From contig NZ_JBLXIJ010000002.1 of NCBI RefSeq assembly GCF_048269545.1, positions 434,001 to 498,000 on the forward strand: a stretch of 64,000 nucleotides of DNA, read 5' to 3'. A program made the position numbers and the translations under genes. The DNA comes from Halpernia sp048269545 (lineage in GTDB: Bacteria > Bacteroidota > Bacteroidia > Flavobacteriales > Weeksellaceae). This document shows positions 42,749 to 50,910 of this stretch, piece after piece. The notes below the pieces were generated by a model that saw only the letters and a program-made list of their open reading frames with translations, was not told where the DNA came from and made no database searches. Position 1 is the first letter of the stretch; each line of letters begins with the position of its first letter.

Positions 42749-43618
42749 ATGAAAAAATATATTATTCTATTAATTATTTTCTGTTTTGCAAGTTTAAAAG
42801 CGCAAGAATTAAAAGCCTTTCAGTTTTATAATCAAAATGGAAGGGAAATTAAAACTGAAAAATTAATCAAAAAACTCGCTGATTTTGATGTGGTTTTATT
42901 TGGTGAATATCACAATAATTCTATGATTCATTGGTTGGAATTTAAAATCGCAGAAGAACTTTACAAGCAAAAAGAAGGAAAACTGATTTTGGGTGCAGAA
43001 ATGTTTGAAAGAGATAATCAAACGCAATTAAATCAATATTTAAACGGTAAAATTTTAGCCAAAAATTTAAAAGATTCCGTGCGACTTTGGAATAATTATG
43101 AAACCGATTATCGTCCGATTGTAGATTTTGCAAAAGAAAAAAACCTCGAATTTATTGCTTCAAATATCCCCAGAAAATATGCTTCATTAGTTGCAAAAAA
43201 TGGTTTAGAATCTTTGAATTCTCTTTCAGAAAATGAGAAAAAATGGATTGCAAAACTTCCGATTTCTGTCTCACTAGAAACGCCAGGTTACGAAGGAATG
43301 AAAAAAATGATGGCGGAGCATTCGGGAGACAAAGCCATGAATTTTGTTTCTGCACAAGCCACGAAAGATGCAACTATGGCGGAATCGATTTTTAATAATT
43401 TAAAAACTGATTATACTTTTCTGCATTTTAATGGCGATTATCACAGCAAAGAATTCGGCGGCATTTACTGGTATTTAAGACAAAAATATCCGAATTTAAA
43501 AATTGCTGTAATTTCTATTTTTGAAAGTGAAAATCCAGAATTATTGCTTCCAACTAAAGATTTTAAACTGACAGATTTTAATTTGGTAATTCCTAGTGAT
43601 ATGACGAAAACGTATTAA
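42749..43618 (+). CDS. ChaN-like iron/heme-associated protein (Tiki/ChaN superfamily)
   Basis: 289 aa. Exported by signal peptide MKKYIILLIIFCFASLKAQ, with no lipobox Cys although the family is usually called lipoprotein. Residues 30-240 match ChaN: VVLFGEYHNNSMIHWLEFKIAEEL, LGAEMFERDNQTQ, FIASNIPRKYASLV and LHFNGDYHSKEFGG. In characterised ChaN members, heme binds between dimers. Function likely in iron or heme acquisition; regulated perhaps by iron, no Fur box is visible. The octamer repeat begins a few bases after its stop. Confidence 0.82.
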   Translation: MKKYIILLIIFCFASLKAQELKAFQFYNQNGREIKTEKLIKKLADFDVVLFGEYHNNSMIHWLEFKIAEELYKQKEGKLILGAEMFERDNQTQLNQYLNGKILAKNLKDSVRLWNNYETDYRPIVDFAKEKNLEFIASNIPRKYASLVAKNGLESLNSLSENEKKWIAKLPISVSLETPGYEGMKKMMAEHSGDKAMNFVSAQATKDATMAESIFNNLKTDYTFLHFNGDYHSKEFGGIYWYLRQKYPNLKIAVISIFESENPELLLPTKDFKLTDFNLVIPSDMTKTY

Positions 43619-43620
43619 AA

Positions 43621-43671
43621 GGCGTAAAGTCGTGAAGTTGTGAAGTTGTGAAGTTGTGAAGTTGTGAAAAT
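43621..43671. repeat. Left octamer array (GTGAAGTT) of the four-helix-bundle element
   Basis: About six tandem octamers from 43624 (GTAAAGTC, then GTGAAGTT x4, then GTGAAAAT), two bases after the ChaN stop and about 18 bases before the next ATG. It is the inverted partner of the array at 44066-44126. Confidence 0.88.
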
Positions 43672-43688
43672 CTAAAAATAAAAATAGG

Positions 43689-44045
43689 ATGTATCAATAT
43701 TATTTTGAAAAATTGGAAGTTTGGCAAAATGCAAGAATTTTGGTTTTGGATATTTATAAAATTTCTAAAAAATTTCCAAAAGAGGAACAGTTTGGGATTA
43801 CCAATCAATTGAGACGTGCGGCAACTTCCATTACTGCAAATATCGCAGAAGGAACTTCCAGAAAAACAAATAAAGACAAAGCAAAATTTATTAATATTTC
43901 TTACAGCACAAGTTTGGAAGTTATCAATTTTCTAATTCTGTGTTTAGATTTAGAATTTTTGTCAAATGAAGAATATCTAGAATTACGAGAGAAAGCAGAA
44001 AAAATTACCAACCAACTAAACGCCTTTTATAATTCTCTACAATAA
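43689..44045 (+). CDS. Four-helix-bundle protein (23S rRNA intervening-sequence / S23 family)
   Basis: 118 aa: FEKLEVWQNARILVLDIYKIS, then KFPKEEQFGITNQLRRAATSITANIAEGTSR and a helical C-terminus (FINISYSTSLEVINFLILCL). This is the S23/IVS four-helix-bundle family, first seen in the intervening sequences of 23S rRNA and also as the Avd accessory protein of diversity-generating retroelements. No reverse transcriptase or rRNA lies nearby. The gene stands alone between complementary octamer arrays, which suggests transfer as a unit. Confidence 0.92.
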   Translation: MYQYYFEKLEVWQNARILVLDIYKISKKFPKEEQFGITNQLRRAATSITANIAEGTSRKTNKDKAKFINISYSTSLEVINFLILCLDLEFLSNEEYLELREKAEKITNQLNAFYNSLQ

Positions 44046-44065
44046 TAAAAAAACAATTTACCTTT

Positions 44066-44126
44066 TTCACAACTTCACAACTTTACGTCTTTACAACCTA
44101 CAACTTTACGCCTTTACAACTTTACA
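44066..44126. repeat. Right octamer array (AACTTTAC / AACTTCAC) of the four-helix-bundle element
   Basis: About seven units read AACTTCAC, AACTTTAC, GTCTTTAC, AACCTAC, AACTTTAC, GCCTTTAC, AACTTTAC, complementary to the left array. The outer edges share the GGCGTAAAGT-type sequence with the left array in inverted order. Confidence 0.88.
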
Positions 44127-44135
44127 TTTTTTACG

Positions 44136-44143
44136 TAATTTTG
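44136..44143 (+). promoter_or_regulatory. -7 box (TAATTTTG) for dusB, next to the repeat array
   Basis: Exact TAnnTTTG, ending only five bases before the dusB ATG at 44148, which suggests a leaderless or nearly leaderless mRNA. It begins about 10 bases after the array ends. Confidence 0.5.
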
Positions 44144-44147
44144 CCCC

Positions 44148-45137
44148 ATGATAAAAATCGGAAATATAGAACTCCCCGACTTTCCTTTGCTTTTGGCTCC
44201 GATGGAAGATGTTTCAGATCCGCCATTTCGCAGATTGTGTAAAATGCACGGTGCAGATTTAATGTATTCTGAATTTATTTCTTCAGAAGGCTTGATTCGC
44301 GACGCCATGAAAAGCCGACAAAAGTTGGATATTTTCGATTATGAACGTCCTGTTGGAATTCAAATTTTTGGCGGCGATGAAGAAGCAATGGCACTTTCAG
44401 CAAAAATCGTGGAAACGGTTGAACCCGATTTAGTAGATATTAATTTTGGTTGCCCCGTAAAAAAAGTCGTTTGCAAAGGAGCAGGAGCCGGCGTCTTAAA
44501 AGATATAGATTTAATGATTCGTCTTACTAAAGCCGTTGTAAATTCTACACATTTGCCTGTAACTGTGAAAACTAGACTTGGTTGGGACACGGAAACAATT
44601 AATATTATGGAAGTGGCGGAAAGACTTCAAGAAACTGGAATTAAAGCCTTAACAATTCACGCCAGAACGCGCTCCCAAATGTATAAAGGTGAAGCCGATT
44701 GGAATTATATCTCAAAAGTGAAAAATAATCCAAATATTGAAATCCCGATTTTCGGAAACGGCGATGTTAATTCACCAGAAAAAGCTTTGGAATATCGAAA
44801 AAAATACGATTGTGACGGAATTATGATTGGTCGTGGTGCGATTGGTTATCCGTGGATTTTTAATGAAGTAAAACATTTTTTTGAAACTGGAGAAAATTTG
44901 CCAAAACCCACAATTGCACAACGGTTAGAAGCCGTTCGCCAACACGCAGAATGGAGCACAGAATGGAAAGGCGAAAAATTAGGTTTGATAGAAATGCGAC
45001 AACATTATGGCAATTATTTCCGTGGAATTCCTCATTTTAAAGAATTCCGCGTGAAGTTTTTAGAAGTTTTAAATATGGAAGAAATGGCTGAAGTGATTGC
45101 TGAAACTGAAGAGTTTTATGAGGAGTTTAGTTTCTAA
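44148..45137 (+). CDS. dusB: tRNA-dihydrouridine synthase
   Basis: 329 aa. Reduces specific uridines in the D-loop of tRNA with FMN and NADPH. It has LAPMEDVSDPPFRRLC at the N-terminus (residues 16-31), the NFGCPVKKVVCKGAGAGVL loop with catalytic Cys102, HARTRSQMYKGEADW with the conserved His, and the FMN phosphate site GNGDV...IGRGAIGYPWIF. Domain order and length are as in DusB-type enzymes. Confidence 0.93.
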   Translation: MIKIGNIELPDFPLLLAPMEDVSDPPFRRLCKMHGADLMYSEFISSEGLIRDAMKSRQKLDIFDYERPVGIQIFGGDEEAMALSAKIVETVEPDLVDINFGCPVKKVVCKGAGAGVLKDIDLMIRLTKAVVNSTHLPVTVKTRLGWDTETINIMEVAERLQETGIKALTIHARTRSQMYKGEADWNYISKVKNNPNIEIPIFGNGDVNSPEKALEYRKKYDCDGIMIGRGAIGYPWIFNEVKHFFETGENLPKPTIAQRLEAVRQHAEWSTEWKGEKLGLIEMRQHYGNYFRGIPHFKEFRVKFLEVLNMEEMAEVIAETEEFYEEFSF

Positions 45138-45172
45138 CCTTATTTCTAAATATATGGAAATTTAATTTTCTA

Positions 45173-45808
45173 ATGAAAGCTTTTAGAAAACATTGGTTTG
45201 ATATTGGCGGATTTTTATCAATACTCTGCATCGGATTTATTATTTTAAATTTTAAAAATTTCAGCGATTATCAATTGATTTTATGGTGCAGTTTGGTTTC
45301 ACTTTTCTGGCATCAACTAGAAGAATATAGATTTGCAGGTACTTTTCCTGGAATGATAAATACAGTAATGTTCAAAAGTAATTTGCCCGATAGATTTCCG
45401 CTGAATACGAATACTGCAATGTTAATCAATGTTTTTCTGGGATGGTTGGTTTATTTTTTAGCAGCAATTTTTGCAGAAAAAGCAATTTGGTTGGGAATTG
45501 CAGCCATTCTTATTTCCTCTGGAAATATTATTGCGCATACTTTTTTATTTAACATTAAAGGAAAAACTTTTTATAATGCGGGTTTAGCAAGTTGTTGGCT
45601 TTTGTTTGTACCAATTATCTATTATTTTTTTAAAATAATTTTTAGAGAAAATCTAGCATCAAATCAAGATTGGCTTATTGGGATTATTTTAGGATTGATT
45701 TTAAATTATTTTGGTATTTTAAAAATGATTGTTTGGCTTTCTAATAAAAAGACAACTTATATTTTTGAGCAAAGAAATCTTTTGCCAAAAGATAGAAAGT
45801 CGAAATAA
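45173..45808 (+). CDS. HXXEE domain-containing membrane protein
   Basis: 211 aa with five or six transmembrane helices. It carries the family motif His47-Gln-Leu-Glu50-Glu51 (WHQLEEYRFAG) and a second His in a membrane helix (IIAHTFLFNIKG), which may coordinate metal. Function unknown. Same strand as dusB and close to it (35 bases). Confidence 0.8.
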   Translation: MKAFRKHWFDIGGFLSILCIGFIILNFKNFSDYQLILWCSLVSLFWHQLEEYRFAGTFPGMINTVMFKSNLPDRFPLNTNTAMLINVFLGWLVYFLAAIFAEKAIWLGIAAILISSGNIIAHTFLFNIKGKTFYNAGLASCWLLFVPIIYYFFKIIFRENLASNQDWLIGIILGLILNYFGILKMIVWLSNKKTTYIFEQRNLLPKDRKSK

Positions 45809-45848
45809 AAATCCTATTGTCACAAGAGCAAAATTTCACTTCTTTCCG

Positions 45849-45856
45849 TAACTTTG
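45849..45856 (+). promoter_or_regulatory. -7 box (TAACTTTG) for the ABC exporter genes
   Basis: Exact TAnnTTTG, 35 bases before the ATG at 45892. Confidence 0.55.
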
Positions 45857-45891
45857 TTTATCATTTTTATACTAATTAATAAAAATTAATA

Positions 45892-46806
45892 ATGCTGAAA
45901 GCGGAACACGTTACCAAAACTTATAATGCCGGAAAAAAACTGGCGCTGGAAGATTTCTCAATTGATGTTCCAGAAGCGTCCATTTACGGACTTCTCGGTC
46001 CAAATGGCGCAGGAAAAACAACTTTTATAAGAATCATCAACCAAATTACTCAAGCCGATTCGGGGAAAGTTTTTATTAATGGTGAACTTCTAAATCCATC
46101 TCACATCAGACAAATTGGTTACATGCCGGAAGAACGTGGTTTGTACAAAAATATGACCGTGGGAGATCAACTTTTATATTTTGGTGAACTGAAAGGAATG
46201 ACCAAAAATGATGCTTTAAACCAAGCAAAATATTGGTTTGAGCAATTGCAAATTGACCAATGGTGGAAGAAAAAACTGAGTGAACTTTCTAAAGGAATGG
46301 CACAAAAAATTCAGTTTGTGGTTACGGTTTTGCACCGACCAAAATTATTAATTTTTGATGAACCTTTTTCTGGTTTTGATCCGGTAAATGCAAATTTAAT
46401 TAAAGATCAAATTTTAAAATTAAAAGAAGATGGCGCAACTATTATTCTGTCAACTCACAGAATGGAAAGTGTGCAAGAAATGTGTGATAGCGTCGCTTTG
46501 ATTGATAATGCAAGAAAAATTATTGACGGAAAAGTTTTTGATGTAAGAGAAAAATTTAAGAAAAATATTTTCTCAGTTACACTTTCGGATATTCAAAATG
46601 AAACTTTTGAGCAGTTTAAAAGTAAATACGATATTAAAAACATCAAGCAGGATAATCATTTAATTTCTTTTGATTTAAAAAGTGAAATCGAGCAGAAAAT
46701 AATTTTACAAGATTTGCTTTCAAGTGGAAATATCAGAACCTATGACGAGAAAATACCAAGTATGAACGAAGTTTTTATTAATGCTGTAAGCGCACCAACT
46801 TTTTAA
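45892..46806 (+). CDS. ABC transporter ATP-binding protein (NatA/DrrA type)
   Basis: 304 aa. Walker A GPNGAGKTT (36-44), signature LSKGMAQKI (about 140), Walker B LLIFDEPFSGFDP (about 159) and the switch His in LSTHRM. The C-terminal extension of about 80 residues is typical of NatA/DrrA-like exporters. It forms an operon with the permease, which starts one base after its stop codon. Candidate role: export of sodium or a lipophilic compound; the substrate cannot be read from sequence. Confidence 0.93.
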   Translation: MLKAEHVTKTYNAGKKLALEDFSIDVPEASIYGLLGPNGAGKTTFIRIINQITQADSGKVFINGELLNPSHIRQIGYMPEERGLYKNMTVGDQLLYFGELKGMTKNDALNQAKYWFEQLQIDQWWKKKLSELSKGMAQKIQFVVTVLHRPKLLIFDEPFSGFDPVNANLIKDQILKLKEDGATIILSTHRMESVQEMCDSVALIDNARKIIDGKVFDVREKFKKNIFSVTLSDIQNETFEQFKSKYDIKNIKQDNHLISFDLKSEIEQKIILQDLLSSGNIRTYDEKIPSMNEVFINAVSAPTF

Positions 46807-46807
46807 A

Positions 46808-48094
46808 ATGAAAAATATAATACTCATTACCAAACGCGAATTTCTAACGCAGGTAAAAAAGAAATCTTTCGTCATTCTTACACTTTTAGCGCCACTTTTA
46901 TTTATTGCTTTTGGTGCAATAATCGCAGTGATGTTTAAAGCAAACGAAACAAAAAGTACTTTTAATGTAGTTGATAAAAGCGGTGTTTTTGCAGAACATC
47001 TGAAATCTACAGAAAATATAAAATACGTTTATGTCCCAGAAAGTGCGGAAAAATCCATCGTTTCTAGTTTAAAAGATATGAAAGGAACGGACGGAATTTT
47101 GATTTTGCCAGAATTAAAAAATAATGATTTCACTACTTTTGAAAAGGAAACAAAATTACTTTTAAATACTAAAATTGGTTTTGATACAAAACAGAAAATC
47201 GCTTCGGATATTTCTGGCTTGGTGAAAAAAGTAAAGATTAAAAATTTAGGAATTACGGAAAATCAATTAAGCGATTTGGATAGAAGTTTTAATCTGAGTA
47301 CTAAAAATGTTGTAGATAATAAAAAAGCAGATTCTGATTTAAGCTTTGGTGTAAAATCTGGTTTAAGTATGGTTTTGATGTATGCTGTTTTTATGTTCAT
47401 CATTATTTATGGCGTTCGTGTTATGCGTAGTGTTTTGGAGGAAAAAAACAATCGTGTGGTAGAAATTATTATTTCTTCAGTAAAACCATTTGAACTAATG
47501 ATGGGAAAAATTTTAGGTGTTACTTTTGTAGCACTCACACAGTTTTTTGTTTGGATTACAATGGCTGTAATTGGCGCTTTTCTATTAAACAAAACTTCAA
47601 CATCGGGTGAAAATATTTTAGGGAAATTTGATATTTTAGAAATTTTAAAACAAATTTCTCATACATTATTGGATTTAAATTATGGTTTAATAATTACTGT
47701 TTTTCTTATTTTCTTTTTTCTGGGTTATATTTTTTACAGCTCAATGTACGCTGCAATTGGTTCTGCTGTTGATAATGAAACTGAAACGCAACAATTCACA
47801 CTTTTTGCTATAATTCCTTTAATGCTCGGAATGTATGGAAGTTTTTCTATAATGAATAATCCAGAAGGACCGATGGGATTTTGGCTTTCGATGATTCCTT
47901 TTACTTCGCCAGTTGCGATGATTGCGAGAATACCTTTTGGCGTTCCAATTTGGCAAATTATATTATCTGTTGTGATTTTATTAGCAACCACTCTGTTGAT
48001 GGTTTATATTGCGGCAAAAGTTTATAGAGTTGGAATTTTGATGTATGGCAATAAAGCAAGCGCAAAAGAACTTTGGAAATGGATTAGAAGTTAA
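46808..48094 (+). CDS. ABC-2 type transporter permease (NatB-like)
   Basis: 428 aa. One N-terminal membrane helix (FVILTLLAPLLFIAFGAIIAVMF) is followed by a large extracytoplasmic domain to about residue 180, then five or six C-terminal helices including SGLSMVLMYAVFMFIIIYGVRV, VTFVALTQFFVWITMAVIG and IPLMLGMYGSFSIM. This is the NatB/YhaP layout. Partner of the preceding ATPase. Its stop is followed by the octamer repeat. Confidence 0.92.
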   Translation: MKNIILITKREFLTQVKKKSFVILTLLAPLLFIAFGAIIAVMFKANETKSTFNVVDKSGVFAEHLKSTENIKYVYVPESAEKSIVSSLKDMKGTDGILILPELKNNDFTTFEKETKLLLNTKIGFDTKQKIASDISGLVKKVKIKNLGITENQLSDLDRSFNLSTKNVVDNKKADSDLSFGVKSGLSMVLMYAVFMFIIIYGVRVMRSVLEEKNNRVVEIIISSVKPFELMMGKILGVTFVALTQFFVWITMAVIGAFLLNKTSTSGENILGKFDILEILKQISHTLLDLNYGLIITVFLIFFFLGYIFYSSMYAAIGSAVDNETETQQFTLFAIIPLMLGMYGSFSIMNNPEGPMGFWLSMIPFTSPVAMIARIPFGVPIWQIILSVVILLATTLLMVYIAAKVYRVGILMYGNKASAKELWKWIRS

Positions 48095-48096
48095 TT

Positions 48097-48142
48097 GTGA
48101 AGTTGTAAAGTTGTGAAGTTGTTTAGATGTGAAGTTGCTTGT
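48097..48142. repeat. Octamer array GTGAAGTT / GTAAAGTT after the permease gene
   Basis: Units GTGAAGTT, GTAAAGTT, GTGAAGTT, then GTTTAGAT, GTGAAGTT. The array starts two bases after the stop codon. Here only one strand orientation is present; no inverted partner follows. Confidence 0.8.
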
Positions 48143-48154
48143 AATTAGTAAACA

Positions 48155-48191
48155 AAAAAAATTCAACCATTATTTATGGTTGAATTTTTTT
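48155..48191. terminator. Bidirectional terminator between convergent genes
   Basis: 16-bp stem AAAAAAATTCAACCAT / ATGGTTGAATTTTTTT with a 5-base loop and A- and T-runs on both sides. It serves the ABC permease and the minus-strand gene at 48218. Confidence 0.9.
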
Positions 48192-48217
48192 TAAATCTAA
48201 ATTAAAATTTCTGAAAT

Positions 48218-49006
48218 CTACTTTTTCTCAAAAACTTCTTTGCTAAAGGTTCCATCTTTATTTGGTATTTCAATCAAATAATTTCCGTTTTCAAGATAAC
48301 CTAAAGTCATAGATCCATTTTCTAAAACGACGTGGAAAATATCTTTTTTAGATGTTTCTGTAAATGTTGCAAAAGGAATGGAACTGTTTGGCGATAGTAA
48401 AATAAATTTTCCGTTTCCAATAATAATTTTTTGATATTTTAAATTTCCGTTCGTGTAATTATTGGAAGTATTTTTAGAATTCTCTTCATTAGTTTTAGGT
48501 TTTATTTCTTCCTTTTTAACTTCCTCACTTTTTTGAACTTTATCTACATAAGTATTTTCAACTTTATCAATTTTAATCTGTAAAGGTTGTTTCACTGGTG
48601 AAGAATTTGGAATATTTTTTAAAATATTCTGAAGTGATTCATTATAACCTAATTCAAAATCTTTTTCGTTTGAAACGCCTTGTTGTGACAAAATAACTTT
48701 ATCATTGCAATCTTTAGCTTCTAAAGTTAATTTAGTTTTAAACATATTACCAGATTTCACTACATTAACTAACGCGACTTCACAAGGATTTTGTTTTAAT
48801 TCTTCTGGCCAATTATCTCTATCTTTTTGAATTACTTCATAACCTTTTGAATGTAGTTTTTTTACTAAATTAGAATTCAAATCAAATTGATTATCATGAA
48901 ATTCCTTGAAATCTTGAGGAACGTAAATGTATTTATAATCCGATAGTTTTTGCGCATTCAAGACATTACAGCACAAAAACAAAACAATATAAAAGATAGT
49001 TTTCAT
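48218..49006 (-). CDS. Secreted protein of unknown function
   Basis: 262 aa with signal peptide MKTIFYIVLFLCCNVLNAQ. The N-terminal 130 residues look like a globular domain with YIYVPQDFKEFHDNQFDLNSNLVKKLHSKGYEV. A Lys/Glu/Asn-rich linker follows, and then a beta-rich C-terminal domain (KYQKIIIGNGKFILLSPNSS, LENGNYLIEIPNKDG). No family recognised. It lies downstream of the T9SS genes but on its own transcript, as terminators flank it. Confidence 0.65.
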   Translation of the reverse strand: MKTIFYIVLFLCCNVLNAQKLSDYKYIYVPQDFKEFHDNQFDLNSNLVKKLHSKGYEVIQKDRDNWPEELKQNPCEVALVNVVKSGNMFKTKLTLEAKDCNDKVILSQQGVSNEKDFELGYNESLQNILKNIPNSSPVKQPLQIKIDKVENTYVDKVQKSEEVKKEEIKPKTNEENSKNTSNNYTNGNLKYQKIIIGNGKFILLSPNSSIPFATFTETSKKDIFHVVLENGSMTLGYLENGNYLIEIPNKDGTFSKEVFEKK

Positions 49007-49096
49007 TTTTAAAATAATTTAGATAAAGATATTGATTTCTAATTTAAAATGTATAAATATTTTATTGAATTAATTTAATTAGTAAAATAAAAATAA

Positions 49097-49126
49097 AAAA
49101 ACCTAAATCATAAGATTTAGGTTTTT
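49097..49126 (-). terminator. Terminator after gldJ
   Basis: 13-bp stem AAAAACCTAAATC / GATTTAGGTTTTT around a 4-base loop, A-run on the plus side giving T on the minus transcript. 18 bases past the gldJ stop. Confidence 0.88.
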
Positions 49127-49143
49127 AGTATTTTTTGAAGTGT

Positions 49144-50754
49144 TTATCTTTTTGTTCTTCCTTTAGTATTGGATTTTGCATCTTGCGCAACACGGAAACC
49201 TATCCAACCAAAAGCTCTTGTTTCATCTTTAAATCTTCTTTGTCCTGGATCTAACCAATAAGCTGTATCTAACCAAGAACCACCTTTTACAACACGAACC
49301 TCATCAGAAACTTTTGTAGTTCTTTGTTTAGTGTCTTTTTGTAAAATTACACGACCTTTAGAATCTACAATAAATTTTTTCTTGCTGGAATTATACATTG
49401 TGAAAGCTGCGGTTGTACTATCTTGTTCTCTTCCATAACCTGCATCTAAAGAAGATTGAAAATCACCATCTCTAAAGTTTCTGTTATCTGCTGTTTCTTC
49501 TCTAGCGTATTGTCCAGGTAATCCTTTATAAACTAATCTACCATCAGAAAGTGTGTCAAATTTTACAGTATTATCTTCAATTTTCTTGAAAGTTCCATCT
49601 GGATTTTTTTCAACTTTTCTCGTTATATTTCCACGGAAATAATTAAAATCATTTGCTTCTTCATCTATTATTGGTCTATAAACATCTGCAGTCCATTCTG
49701 CCACATTTCCAAACATTCCATAAATACCTAAATCATTAGATGGATATTGTTTTACATCAGAAGTTATTGGCGAACCATCATTTTTCCAACCTGCAACACC
49801 GGAATAATCTCCTTGTCCCATTTTGAAATTTTCTAAATACATTCCTCGGTTTCTTCCTTTTTTGCCTTTTAACTTATCAATTTCTGGTTCTTTACCTTTA
49901 TATAAATTATATTCTCTATCTTTTTGCATACCAAGTGCGGCAAATTCCCATTCAACTTCTGTGGGTAAGCGGAATTTTTCAACTAATCCCGACATTGCAT
50001 TTCGATTTGCAGCGGCAATTCTGGCATTTGTAGTTTTAATGCCGGTTGCTTTTTGCAATTTACTTTTGTTTAGTAGAGCATCAAGTTCTGCATCACTCGC
50101 TTTATATTTATCTAAATTAAAAGCATTTGCACCTTGATTATTCGCTTCATTAATATAATAATCTTTTGATAAAATTCCTTTATCCATTAATGCTTTTTCG
50201 TTTGCACGATTCGTTAACCAATCACAATATCTTGATGCTTGTAACCATGTCACTCCTACTACTGGATAATAATCATATTCTGGAGCGCGAAAATAACTTT
50301 CAGCAAAATCATTTCTAGAAAGTTTATTATTCCAAACTAAAGTATCTGGTAAAGCTCCTGTGTAAATTTCCTTAAAATTAGGATCAGATGGTGGAAATAC
50401 ATACTTTAACCAAGTTACGTATTCTCTATATTCATAATTTGTAATTTCAGTTTCACCAATAAAAAATGAACTTACTTGCATTCTTCGTGGTGTATTATTC
50501 CAATCGTGCATTACATCATCTTTTACCAATCCCATTGTAAAAGTACCACCTTCAACATAAACCATTCCTGGCCAACCTTTTTGTTTTTGTTGTTTTCCGG
50601 TAAAAAACCAACCTTTTTTATCATTTGGTTTCCAACCCGTTTTACTCGTAAAACGTTTTGTACCGCCACCTTTTTTGGAGTTACCTCCGCCACAACTTGT
50701 GAGTATAAAAGCAGCGCATAATGTTATTAAATAAAACAACTTTAGTTTGTTCAT
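49144..50754 (-). CDS. gldJ: Gliding motility / T9SS lipoprotein GldJ
   Basis: 536 aa. Lipoprotein signal with lipobox ILTSC (Cys21) followed by a GGG tether. A formylglycine-generating-enzyme (SUMF1-like) fold follows: MVYVEGGTFTMG, TEITNYEYREYVTW, YPVVGVTWLQASRYCDWLTNR, FRLPTEVEWEFAALG, GMFGNVAEWTADVYRP and VVKGGSWLDTAYWLDPGQRR near the end. GldJ is an outer-membrane lipoprotein needed for gliding and stable T9SS in flavobacteria. It is divergent from porU across about 160 bases. Confidence 0.95.
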   Translation of the reverse strand: MNKLKLFYLITLCAAFILTSCGGGNSKKGGGTKRFTSKTGWKPNDKKGWFFTGKQQKQKGWPGMVYVEGGTFTMGLVKDDVMHDWNNTPRRMQVSSFFIGETEITNYEYREYVTWLKYVFPPSDPNFKEIYTGALPDTLVWNNKLSRNDFAESYFRAPEYDYYPVVGVTWLQASRYCDWLTNRANEKALMDKGILSKDYYINEANNQGANAFNLDKYKASDAELDALLNKSKLQKATGIKTTNARIAAANRNAMSGLVEKFRLPTEVEWEFAALGMQKDREYNLYKGKEPEIDKLKGKKGRNRGMYLENFKMGQGDYSGVAGWKNDGSPITSDVKQYPSNDLGIYGMFGNVAEWTADVYRPIIDEEANDFNYFRGNITRKVEKNPDGTFKKIEDNTVKFDTLSDGRLVYKGLPGQYAREETADNRNFRDGDFQSSLDAGYGREQDSTTAAFTMYNSSKKKFIVDSKGRVILQKDTKQRTTKVSDEVRVVKGGSWLDTAYWLDPGQRRFKDETRAFGWIGFRVAQDAKSNTKGRTKR

Positions 50755-50885
50755 ACTATCTTAAATATTTTCAGGATACAAAGAAAAAATAAATAATCCA
50801 ATTAATCAAATAATGATTTGGGTTTTTAGCAAAACGTTAACAAATATATTTTATTGTTATTATAAGAATATTTTAATTTTTTCGT

Positions 50886-50893
50886 TTAATTTG
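50886..50893 (+). promoter_or_regulatory. Imperfect -7 box (TTAATTTG) for porU
   Basis: One mismatch to TAnnTTTG, 17 bases before the ATG at 50911. Weak evidence. Confidence 0.35.
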
Positions 50894-50910
50894 TAGCCGA
50901 TTACTATTAT

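Noticed and set aside
43689..44045. Diversity-generating retroelement (Avd-like gene present)
   Set aside because: No reverse transcriptase and no template/variable repeat pair occurs in the window.
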